A stretch of DNA of 9,022 bases from Euryarchaeota archaeon UBA105. Its GTDB lineage: Archaea; Thermoplasmatota; Poseidoniia; Poseidoniales; Thalassarchaeaceae. Made by a program: the position numbers and the translations under genes. Of this stretch, positions 1 through 5,952 are shown piece by piece; position 1 is the first letter of the stretch; the number at the start of each line of letters is the position of its first letter. The notes beneath the pieces are model-generated. The model saw only the letters and a program-made list of their open reading frames with translations. It ran no database searches and was not told the origin of the DNA. Location of the stretch: contig DALV01000054.1 in the NCBI GenBank assembly GCA_002496905.1, positions 1 through 9,022 on the forward strand. Direction: 5' to 3'.

Positions 1-1
1 G

Positions 2-307
2 GACCAGAGCAGGTCAACCGGTTCCGCACTATGGCGAGACGTCGCTCTGAGGCTCGAAAAGAGCCGAAGCAATTGGGCTGAACCGAACCTAAGCCGTCTG
101 AGCCGATACGCTGCCGACGAGGATGTAGTCCTCGTTCCTGGCAAGCTGCTCGGTAGCGGCGATGTGGCCGGTAAGCCGAGCGTCGCCGCCTACAGTGTTA
201 GCACCGGCGCCCGCTCGAAGATTGAAGCCGCAGGCGGACGTGTCCTCACGATCCGTGAATTGATGAACGAGAACCCAGATGGAAAGGGGGTGAGGATACT
301 TGGCTGA
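2..307 (+). CDS. rpl18e: Large ribosomal subunit protein eL18 (L18e), 3' part, 5' truncated
   Basis: The 101 codons read from base 2 to the TGA at 305-307 give the C-terminal most of archaeal L18e, a 50S subunit protein shared by archaea and eukaryotes. Recognisable family blocks are LWRDVALRLEKSRSNWAEPN near the start, then PGKLLGSGDV, the Ala/Gly-rich AAGGRVLTIRELMNENPDG segment and the terminal GVRILG. About 18-20 N-terminal residues are missing by comparison with the usual length of about 120 residues. The stop overlaps the L13 start by 8 bases, which indicates co-translation, and L18e-L13-S9-RpoN is the standard archaeal order. Its base composition (about 63% GC over bases 1-240 by hand count) is clearly higher than that of the following genes. 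Confidence 0.95.
   Translation, partial: DQSRSTGSALWRDVALRLEKSRSNWAEPNLSRLSRYAADEDVVLVPGKLLGSGDVAGKPSVAAYSVSTGARSKIEAAGGRVLTIRELMNENPDGKGVRILG
289..295 (+). promoter_or_regulatory. Shine-Dalgarno deciding the TTG start of L13
   Basis: GGTGAGG lies inside the end of the L18e gene, with its GGTGA core 6 bases before a TTG at 300. The L13 frame is closed by TGA at 291-293, so TTG 300 is the only possible initiator of full-length L13, and this site supports it. Confidence 0.7.
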
Positions 308-788
308 AGCAAGTACTCTCGTCTTTGACGCATCTGACAAGGTTCTAGGACGCCTTGCTAGCCACGTGGCTAGCGAATTACTTTCAGCTCGCAGAGCGGG
401 TAATCAGAAGCGTGTGATTATTGTGAATGCCGAGAAGGCAATCGTAACCGGACCAAAGACCACTGTCTTTGCAAAATACGATCACAAGTACAAATTGAAC
501 CACCCTAGGAAAGGACCGTTCTTCCCACGCATGCCGGACCAGATTCTCAAGAGAACGGTCCGAGGAATGTTGCCATATCAAAAGAACAGCACTGGCCGAA
601 ATGCCGTGCGCGATCTTAGGGTAATGATTGGTTTACCCGCAAATCTATCTGGCGATGATTTGCCGGAAGGTCATGCTTGGGGCGATTCTAGTTCCTTTGA
701 ACGAGATTTACCTCAGAAGTTTGTTCGCTTAGGAGAAATTAGCGAACACCTAGGAATCGATAGCACCCGATGGGGAGGTGACCAATGA
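300..788 (+). CDS. rpl13: Large ribosomal subunit protein uL13
   Basis: The 162-residue product is the archaeal form of uL13, a 50S subunit protein. Family signatures are the N-terminal DASDKVLGRLAS (residues 10-21), VIIVNAEKAIVTG (39-51), and the basic GPFFPRMPDQILKRTVRGML block (72-91), followed by the polar C-terminal tail usual in archaea. The start is a TTG, supported by an overlapping Shine-Dalgarno and an in-frame stop just upstream. It overlaps L18e by 8 bases and S9 by 4 bases (ATGA), so translation is probably coupled through the operon. No inconsistency with a functional ribosomal protein is seen. Confidence 0.95.
   Translation: MAEASTLVFDASDKVLGRLASHVASELLSARRAGNQKRVIIVNAEKAIVTGPKTTVFAKYDHKYKLNHPRKGPFFPRMPDQILKRTVRGMLPYQKNSTGRNAVRDLRVMIGLPANLSGDDLPEGHAWGDSSSFERDLPQKFVRLGEISEHLGIDSTRWGGDQ
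774..781 (+). promoter_or_regulatory. Strong Shine-Dalgarno before tandem ATGs of S9
   Basis: GGAGGTGA is a near-perfect anti-SD match at the end of the L13 gene. It is 3 bases before ATG 785 and 6 bases before ATG 788. The usual spacing favours the second ATG, although the first forms the ATGA overlap with the L13 stop. Confidence 0.7.
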
Positions 789-1225
789 TGGCTAAGAAAA
801 AGAAGAAGGAAACGGTCGAAACTAGTGGAAAGAGAAAGACCGCAATCGCTCGTGCAACAGTCCGTAAGGGGGCTGGCCGAGTTCGTGTAAACCATCAGCC
901 GATTCACATCATGGAACCTGCTCTTGCCCGCCGCAAAGCGCTAGAGCCTGTTCAGATTGCTGAGGCCATGAATCGCCTGCAAGATGTTGATATCTCTGTT
1001 AGCGTAGAAGGTGGCGGACAGATGGGACAAGTAGATGCTATTCGAACCGCGATTGCTCGTGGGCTCGTTCACTACAACGGTGGAGCAGACGGAATTGATG
1101 AGGAACTTCGCGATGAGTACCTAAGATTCGACCGCAGCCTATTGGTTAACGACCCAAGACGCAAGGAACCGAAGCACCAAATGGGTCGAGGCGCTCGCAA
1201 GAAGTGGCAGAAGTCGTATAGGTGA
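785..1225 (+). CDS. rps9: Small ribosomal subunit protein uS9
   Basis: The 146-residue product (145 if the second of two tandem ATGs, at 788, is used) is archaeal uS9 of the 30S head. Evidence is the lysine-rich N-terminus, SGKRKTAIARATVRKGAGRV (residues 14-33), VEGGGQMGQVDAIRTAIARG (74-93) and the basic tail with DPRRKEPK and the invariant terminal KSYR. In the family this tail reaches toward the P-site tRNA. It overlaps L13 by 4 bases and is 6 bases from rpoN. The strong GGAGGTGA at 774-781 is better spaced for ATG 788. Confidence 0.95.
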   Translation: MMAKKKKKETVETSGKRKTAIARATVRKGAGRVRVNHQPIHIMEPALARRKALEPVQIAEAMNRLQDVDISVSVEGGGQMGQVDAIRTAIARGLVHYNGGADGIDEELRDEYLRFDRSLLVNDPRRKEPKHQMGRGARKKWQKSYR

Positions 1226-1231
1226 TGAAAT

Positions 1232-1438
1232 ATGTTGATACCAGTACGTTGTTGGAGTTGCGGAAAAGTCGTAGCTCATTTGTATGATCAGTTCAAGAAT
1301 GCAGTCGATACAGGCGAGGACCCATCAAAAGTTCTCGACGACCTCGGTCTCGAGCGATACTGTTGCCGACGAATGTATGTTGGTCACATCGAATTAATCG
1401 ATGAAATATCGCCATTCAGCATCGCCCGGCAAGATTGA
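1232..1438 (+). CDS. rpoN: DNA-directed RNA polymerase subunit N (Rpo10/RPB10 family)
   Basis: The 68-residue protein matches the archaeal RNA polymerase assembly subunit RpoN, homologous to eukaryotic RPB10. The N-terminal MLIPVRCWSCGKVV carries the zinc-binding Cys7-x2-Cys10, and the paired Cys44-Cys45 lie in the YCCRRM motif, completing the atypical zinc site. LGLERYCCRRMYVGHIELID is characteristic. A GGTGAT Shine-Dalgarno at 1221-1226 overlaps the S9 stop region, 5 bases before the ATG. It is the fourth gene of the L18e operon. The RpoK gene that often follows in euryarchaea is not found here; a tRNA gene follows instead. Confidence 0.95.
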   Translation: MLIPVRCWSCGKVVAHLYDQFKNAVDTGEDPSKVLDDLGLERYCCRRMYVGHIELIDEISPFSIARQD

Positions 1439-1491
1439 TTTTCCAGCCGTCAAGGCTTTGGGAGAACCTTCTCACGAGAGAACCACACAAG

Positions 1492-1569
1492 GGGCCTGTA
1501 GGTTAGCTTGGCCTATACTTCGCGGCTGGGGGCCGCGCGACCCAGGTTCAAATCCTGGCTGGCCCACCA
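1492..1569 (+). tRNA. tRNA-Pro (anticodon GGG), CCA encoded
   Basis: A full cloverleaf folds by hand. The acceptor GGGCCTG pairs with CTGGCCC apart from a U-U opposition at 6-67. The D arm has A14, G15, G18-G19 and A21. The anticodon stem CGCGG/CCGCG is perfect, with loop CTGGGGG giving anticodon GGG at 1528-1530 (Pro, codons CCC/CCU). The T arm is CCAGG-TTCAAAT-CCTGG, the discriminator is A at 1566, and CCA is encoded at 1567-1569. The D stem has three pairs plus a U13-U22 opposition. The gene lies 53 bases after rpoN without an obvious TATA box at the expected distance, so read-through from the ribosomal operon is possible. A T-run follows the CCA directly. Confidence 0.95.
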
Positions 1570-1573
1570 TTTT
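1570..1573 (+). terminator. Possible T-run terminator after tRNA-Pro
   Basis: TTTT follows the encoded CCA with no spacer. Archaeal RNA polymerase can terminate at short T-runs, so this may end the tRNA or operon transcript. Four Ts is minimal, so the call is weak. Confidence 0.25.
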
Positions 1574-1623
1574 ACTGGCAGCGATAGCCATAATTTGTCG
1601 GAATTAGTGCCAAAAAAGAGCAC

Positions 1624-1630
1624 CTTTTAG
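1624..1630 (+). promoter_or_regulatory. TATA-like element for a leaderless ligA transcript
   Basis: CTTTTAG is centred about 27 bases before ATG 1654, the distance expected between an archaeal TATA box and the transcription start, with a purine-rich A-tract just upstream that could serve as BRE. No Shine-Dalgarno lies at usable spacing before that ATG, so initiation on a leaderless mRNA is the simplest reading. Confidence 0.4.
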
Positions 1631-1653
1631 GGGGCAACCTCACCTCACCGAAC

Positions 1654-3792
1654 ATGGTTCCGGAGGCCATGGATGATAGGGCGAACAGCGCTCGCATCGA
1701 GGAGTTGGCAGGGCTGCTTGCGCACCATTCCAACCTCTATTACAATCAAGCCTCTCCCGAGATAACAGATGCCGAATTCGACGTTTTATTTGATGAATTA
1801 AAGCAACTTTCGCCAGACCATCCACAACTTTCCAAAGTCGGCTCGGATCCCGCTCCCGGTTCAGAAAAAGTCGACCATCTATTTCCAATGAGGAGTTTGG
1901 ACAAAGCTACTGAGGAAGAAGAGGTTGCACACTTTGTTGCAGAAACAACAGCCCACGGGCGCCGATTCGTCTGCCAACCAAAATTGGATGGCTCTGCACT
2001 ATCTTTGGAATATAGACGTGGTCGATTGGTTCGCGCGGCTACTCGTGGAAACGGAGAACGAGGGGAGGATGTTACCGCCAATGCTCGTAGGATACCAAAT
2101 ATTCCCGAATCCTTAGATTGGGAAGGAGATGCACATGTTCGAGGTGAAGTAGTAATGCCGCTGGACGTATTTCGGACAAAGTACGCCTCGATCGCTCCTA
2201 ATCCTCGAAACCTCGCCGCTGGAAGCCTTCGTCAGAAAACCGCGGATGCCGGCAAAGGAGATGCAGCGGATTTGACCTTCTACGCCTATGGTGTAATGTT
2301 CCCGAGTGCCGAACATCGACATCCAGATAGTCCACCGCCTCCAACTTTCACAAATGACTCAGAGGCAATCGACTGGCTTGAATCAAATCAGATTGCCGCG
2401 GCTGGAAATGAAGTAGTAGAGGGCGAAGACGATTATGCAGTAACTCAAGCAATTCTTCAGGTAACTAAGCGCTGGACTCAAAATCGTGACAGTGCACATT
2501 GGGAGATAGACGGAGTGGTAATCAAATTGGATGATTTAGCCAAGAGAGAACTCCTCGGCCAAACCGCCCACCATCCTCGTTGGGCATTGGCATGGAAATT
2601 CCCTCCAGAAGAAGCCTCCACAGTAGTCATGGGAGTAGATTGGCAGACTGGAAGGACCGGAACTGTGACTCCTGTTGCAAGGGTAGCACCAGTAACGGTA
2701 TCTGGGGTGACCGTTGAGAATACCACTCTGCACAACGCTGGAGAAATCAAAAGGCTAGGACTCCGTGTAGGGGATAGAGTCAGAATAGTTCGCCGAGGCG
2801 ACGTGATTCCGAAGATTATCGAAGTATTGGGTGAAGCCAAGACTTCGGACTTACAAAATCGGGTTCATGCAGACGGAACTTCATTCACCGACAGCCTACC
2901 AAAGGGCGAGGCCATACAAATCCCAGTGCAATGCCCTAGGTGTGAAACTAAATTAGAACAAGATGGAGCATTCATTCGTTGCTTCAATCTAAATTGTCCA
3001 TCTCGCTTGGAAAGAGCAATTCTGTATTGGTGTCGAGCCCTTGAGATGGATGGAATCGGCGAAAAGTTAGCCGAACAGTTGTGTGAGGAAGGTTTGGTAA
3101 GCACTCTTCCAGATCTTTACTCATTGACTCACTCTGATATTATCAATTTAGAACGAATGGGCGAGAAATCTGCAAACAATATAATCTCTCAATTGGATGC
3201 AACAAGGTCTCTGAGCCTCTCAACCTTCCTTTCGGCTCTAGGCCTTCCAGGCATTGGACCAGAGTTAGCGACTGGATTTGCAGAAGAATTAGGCGACCCC
3301 GAGACCATGTTTAGTCTGCTAAACGACCATGAATCAGCAATCCCAAGATTAGTCAAATTGGAAGGTGTTGGTGAAACCGTTGCCCGCTCCTTCCTCGAAG
3401 GTCTGTCTGAGCGTAGGGCGATGGTGGAAGGATTAGCTGAGGCGATAGAAATAACCGCCGAAGAAGCAAAACAAGAATCAGAGGGCCCACTAACTGGTCA
3501 GACATTCTGTATCACAGGAAGCTTGAGTAGACCAAGAAAGGAAATCGCCTTGATGATTAAAGCCGCAGGAGGTAAAGTAGTTTCATCCGTTTCAGGAAAG
3601 TTAGATTTCCTAGTCGCCGGAGAATCCTCTGGTTCTAAGTTAGACAAGGCGAACAGGCTTTCAGTGACTGTTTTGAGTGAGTCGGAACTAGAGTCCAAAA
3701 TCTCCGATGCGGGAAATGATTTTGATGAAGAAAACGCAGGTGAAATTTTTGCTGATGCAGGCCCACAGCAGATGTCCCTAGGGGATTATTGA
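1654..3792 (+). CDS. ligA: NAD-dependent DNA ligase LigA (bacterial type)
   Basis: The 712-residue protein has the full LigA architecture and seals nicks in duplex DNA using NAD. Domain Ia (residues about 12-75) has Tyr29-Tyr30, Asp39 and Asp43, with Phe42 where E. coli has Tyr35. In the adenylation domain the nucleophile is Lys110 in KLDG, with RGEVVMP (163-169), EIDGVVIKLD (284-293) and Lys315 in WKFPPEEA. An OB fold follows (about 330-400, GRTGTVTPVARVAPV). The Zn finger has Cys427, Cys430, Cys443 and Cys448. Helix-hairpin-helix repeats span about 455-600 and a BRCT domain about 611-682. The acidic tail ends QQMSLGDY, which resembles a PIP box. ATG 1654 fits a leaderless start; ATG 1669, giving 707 residues, has GGAGG only 2 bases upstream, which is too close. 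It stops 5 bases before the convergent PAC2-family gene. NAD ligases are uncommon in archaea, suggesting ancient transfer from bacteria. Confidence 0.97.
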   Translation: MVPEAMDDRANSARIEELAGLLAHHSNLYYNQASPEITDAEFDVLFDELKQLSPDHPQLSKVGSDPAPGSEKVDHLFPMRSLDKATEEEEVAHFVAETTAHGRRFVCQPKLDGSALSLEYRRGRLVRAATRGNGERGEDVTANARRIPNIPESLDWEGDAHVRGEVVMPLDVFRTKYASIAPNPRNLAAGSLRQKTADAGKGDAADLTFYAYGVMFPSAEHRHPDSPPPPTFTNDSEAIDWLESNQIAAAGNEVVEGEDDYAVTQAILQVTKRWTQNRDSAHWEIDGVVIKLDDLAKRELLGQTAHHPRWALAWKFPPEEASTVVMGVDWQTGRTGTVTPVARVAPVTVSGVTVENTTLHNAGEIKRLGLRVGDRVRIVRRGDVIPKIIEVLGEAKTSDLQNRVHADGTSFTDSLPKGEAIQIPVQCPRCETKLEQDGAFIRCFNLNCPSRLERAILYWCRALEMDGIGEKLAEQLCEEGLVSTLPDLYSLTHSDIINLERMGEKSANNIISQLDATRSLSLSTFLSALGLPGIGPELATGFAEELGDPETMFSLLNDHESAIPRLVKLEGVGETVARSFLEGLSERRAMVEGLAEAIEITAEEAKQESEGPLTGQTFCITGSLSRPRKEIALMIKAAGGKVVSSVSGKLDFLVAGESSGSKLDKANRLSVTVLSESELESKISDAGNDFDEENAGEIFADAGPQQMSLGDY

Positions 3793-3797
3793 GGCCC

Positions 3798-4607
3798 TCA
3801 ACCGTACATCCCTGAACTTTCGACTCCGGGTTTATCCATCTGCAATTGGTTCAGTTGAGTTGCCATCATTTCCTTGATTTGTTCTTCTATTCTTTGGGCT
3901 TCCTCTAGTAGAGGTTCGGTATCTAATTTGATTGCAGGAAGTAGGCCGTCAAGCCTTTCAATAATTCGAGCAGCAGCTCTAGCATCCGGTATTGCTCCAT
4001 TAGCCAAATCACCACCCGACTCTGCTAATATGGCCATAGCGTCGATTCTTCTCCTTCGACATTCACCCAGCATTACTCCGCTCATACCTCCAACAACTCC
4101 GTGTTTGAGTTTAGCAACACCTAGTTGCTCAAGTGTTTCCTGAGCAGAATCTGTAGAACCAATCCCCAACATAGATTCGTCAGATTCATCATCATCAAAG
4201 ATAGAGTGTGCTTGATCAGGACCGTGTGAAAATGAATCAATCATCATCACTTGGGACGCCCCACTAGATTCTACCCAATCTAGTATCGAATCAGCAAGTG
4301 ATAGTGTCAAGTCAGGGTTAACTTGAATCTCAGAGGCAATTAATACCACTTTGTCACATCTATCCATATGGCAGATTGGCTCCCCCGCATAGAATCGGAG
4401 TGGTGGAAGTGGTTTTCCTTCCTGAACAAGACAAACCGGAGGAAGCCCCGCTCCTCTTGCTCCGCCAACAAAGGTGAGTCCCAATCGATCTACGAGGTAG
4501 TGTGCGACGATACTGCTAACGAATCCAGCAGAAGGAAAACAAGTCACCACCAAGGCGCCCTCAGCATTCAATTCCTCATCAACCGCGACCACAGGTGCTC
4601 CGCTCAT
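3798..4607 (-). CDS. PAC2-family protein, probable archaeal proteasome assembly chaperone homologue
   Basis: The 269-residue protein fits the archaeal PAC2 family, whose studied members (PbaA/PbaB and eukaryotic PAC2) bind proteasome alpha rings. Family-like features are an N-terminal strand then FPSAGFVSSIVAHYLVDRLG (residues 24-43), a central VVLIASEIQV strand, GVVGGMSGVMLGEC (170-183), AILAESGG, and PDARAAARIIERLDGLLP (207-224). A predicted helix with coiled-coil character covers about 231-256. The chain ends Met267-Tyr268-Gly269, an HbYX-type tail that in other proteins docks in alpha-ring pockets. An acidic loop (FDDDESDES, 137-145) interrupts the core. No Shine-Dalgarno is seen. The gene is divergent from the nuclease gene across 52 bases and converges on ligA. 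Chaperone activity is inferred; other PAC2 members have unknown roles. Confidence 0.85.
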   Translation of the reverse strand: MSGAPVVAVDEELNAEGALVVTCFPSAGFVSSIVAHYLVDRLGLTFVGGARGAGLPPVCLVQEGKPLPPLRFYAGEPICHMDRCDKVVLIASEIQVNPDLTLSLADSILDWVESSGASQVMMIDSFSHGPDQAHSIFDDDESDESMLGIGSTDSAQETLEQLGVAKLKHGVVGGMSGVMLGECRRRRIDAMAILAESGGDLANGAIPDARAAARIIERLDGLLPAIKLDTEPLLEEAQRIEEQIKEMMATQLNQLQMDKPGVESSGMYG

Positions 4608-4631
4608 TGAACCCTAACCAACCGAGATACT

Positions 4632-4637
4632 GTTAAT
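4632..4637. promoter_or_regulatory. Candidate single bidirectional TATA-like element
   Basis: GTTAAT with a palindromic TTAA at 4633-4636 sits in the middle of the 52-base divergent spacer. Its centre is about 26 bases from the start codon of the nuclease gene (4660, plus) and about 28 bases from that of the PAC2 gene (4607, minus). Neither gene has a Shine-Dalgarno, so one element could position two leaderless transcripts. Confidence 0.4.
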
Positions 4638-4659
4638 CATTGGCCTCTCCAGATATAGC

Positions 4660-5952
4660 ATGCCGGAGGCAGAGGAGGCGCAATCCTCGAGCGATGAGAG
4701 CGAATCTAGTCTTCAACCAGAGGAGGGTTTCATCGCTCACCAATTGTCTCCATCATCCTGGAATAGGTACGAAGAATGCCCAAGAAAATACTGGCTTTCT
4801 CGACAAGGTCTTCCGAGAAAGGCAAGCATGCCAGCTGCACTAGGTAATGCAGTCCACAATTCAGTGGAAGACCTTTGCAATCTTGATTTAGCCGATCGCG
4901 AAGACGATGAAGCCGGCTGGCTTCCTGCTACTGCAAAAGCAGTCTTAGATCGACACTGGCAAATCGAGAAAGATAACTTCCTAGAAACTCCTCGCCATCC
5001 TCGTTGGAAGGGAGAACAAATTACCAAGGCCCACGATGGGCTAATAGGCGCCTTGAACATCCTATTTAGTAAATCAAACGTTGAAGTTCAGAACTTATCT
5101 GAAGTCACTGTAGCAACCTGGAAAGATGTTCAGTCTATCGTTTTGGCAAATGAAGGAACTTTAGTTTCGGAATGTGGCCGACTCATGGGACGTCTCGACT
5201 TATTGGTAGCGGACATTGGTGAAAATGGAGAATCACAGGGTTGGATTGTAGCCGATTTGAAAACCGGAAAGCCACCATCGCCAACACTAAATGAGAAGGT
5301 AAGCAGACAATTGAGATTCTATCGTGATTTGTTGAAACAGAATAATCCGGATCATCCAACCGTAATCGCAGAAGGTTGGTACTCTTCAAACCAAACAGTT
5401 CACCGAGCAGATGGCCCAGATGTATTGGATTCGGCATTAGAGGCATGGGAAGGGATGCGCCCTTCAACGACCCCTCTTCCTGCTACACCTGGTCAGCAAC
5501 AATGTGGTTGGTGCGAGTGGAAAGCATGGTGCCCGATTTGGTGGGCCGCTCGTCGAGATGGCACACTTTCACCCGGACATATGTTCCGTGACGAAGTTGT
5601 TCAAGTCATTCGATTTGACCGTGAGGCTGGAGCGGCCCTATTCCAACGCATGCCGCCTGTTGGTGATGAAGGTGAATTAGCTCCTTCAGACCATAAATTC
5701 GGTGCGGTTCTTAGGGACCAAGCCCTAGTACATCTGTCTGAACTGCTTGACTCTGGGCACGAAGGAGCCATTTTCCTAGGTAGCGCTAGAATGGACGGGA
5801 GGATTGCACATCTCGGTGATTGGTGTGAGATATTACCATGGAATCCGATGAATGAAGGGCACGCCCACGATCACTCTCGATGGTTGCGAAGCAATTCTGA
5901 CACGATTTTTGAAGAAATTGGCGAGGACGGAGAAGATAACCAGTCCAAATAG
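4660..5952 (+). CDS. PD-(D/E)XK nuclease, Cas4/RecB-like, with four-Cys Fe-S-type site and C-terminal extension
   Basis: The 430-residue protein is a RecB/Cas4-superfamily nuclease. After an acidic, Ser/Glu-rich N-terminal segment (1-22) comes LSPSSWNRYEECPRKYW with Cys40, then His66 (GNAVHNSVE), Asp180 (GRLDLL), Asp199-x-Lys201 (VADLKTGK), and the motif IV-like Gln217/Tyr221. Cys282-x2-Cys285-x5-Cys291 together with Cys40 makes the 1+3 cysteine pattern that holds a 4Fe-4S cluster in Cas4 and AddB. Such proteins degrade or trim DNA ends. Residues about 305-395 form an extra, strand-rich region with an OB-like feel (inferred), and the end is acidic. No Cas1, Cas2 or CRISPR repeats are nearby, so a repair role is more likely than adaptation. 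Its last 82 bases overlap the convergent exonuclease gene. ATG 4660 has no Shine-Dalgarno and fits a leaderless start. Confidence 0.88.
   Translation: MPEAEEAQSSSDESESSLQPEEGFIAHQLSPSSWNRYEECPRKYWLSRQGLPRKASMPAALGNAVHNSVEDLCNLDLADREDDEAGWLPATAKAVLDRHWQIEKDNFLETPRHPRWKGEQITKAHDGLIGALNILFSKSNVEVQNLSEVTVATWKDVQSIVLANEGTLVSECGRLMGRLDLLVADIGENGESQGWIVADLKTGKPPSPTLNEKVSRQLRFYRDLLKQNNPDHPTVIAEGWYSSNQTVHRADGPDVLDSALEAWEGMRPSTTPLPATPGQQQCGWCEWKAWCPIWWAARRDGTLSPGHMFRDEVVQVIRFDREAGAALFQRMPPVGDEGELAPSDHKFGAVLRDQALVHLSELLDSGHEGAIFLGSARMDGRIAHLGDWCEILPWNPMNEGHAHDHSRWLRSNSDTIFEEIGEDGEDNQSK

Noticed and set aside
1462..1484. GAGAACC repeated twice and a 5-bp hairpin TTCTC/GAGAA between rpoN and tRNA-Pro
   Set aside because: The elements are too short, without a following T-run or a match to a known regulatory site, to support a terminator or operator.
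1401..1607. Open frame of 68 codons after rpoN
   Set aside because: It runs through the whole tRNA-Pro gene and overlaps the end of rpoN, with no family resemblance.
3793..3797. Shared terminator between convergent ligA and the PAC2 gene
   Set aside because: The gap is 5 bases with no T-run or hairpin on either strand; termination must occur inside the opposing gene and cannot be placed.
4640..4843. Alternative TTG-initiated frame upstream of the nuclease gene
   Set aside because: It is a different frame of the nuclease N-terminus, basic and without recognisable domains. The nuclease frame carries all the conserved motifs.
4660..5952. CRISPR-Cas adaptation locus suggested by the Cas4-like nuclease
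   Set aside because: There are no spaced direct repeats and no Cas1, Cas2 or effector genes in the window. Cas4-like nucleases outside CRISPR loci are common in archaea.
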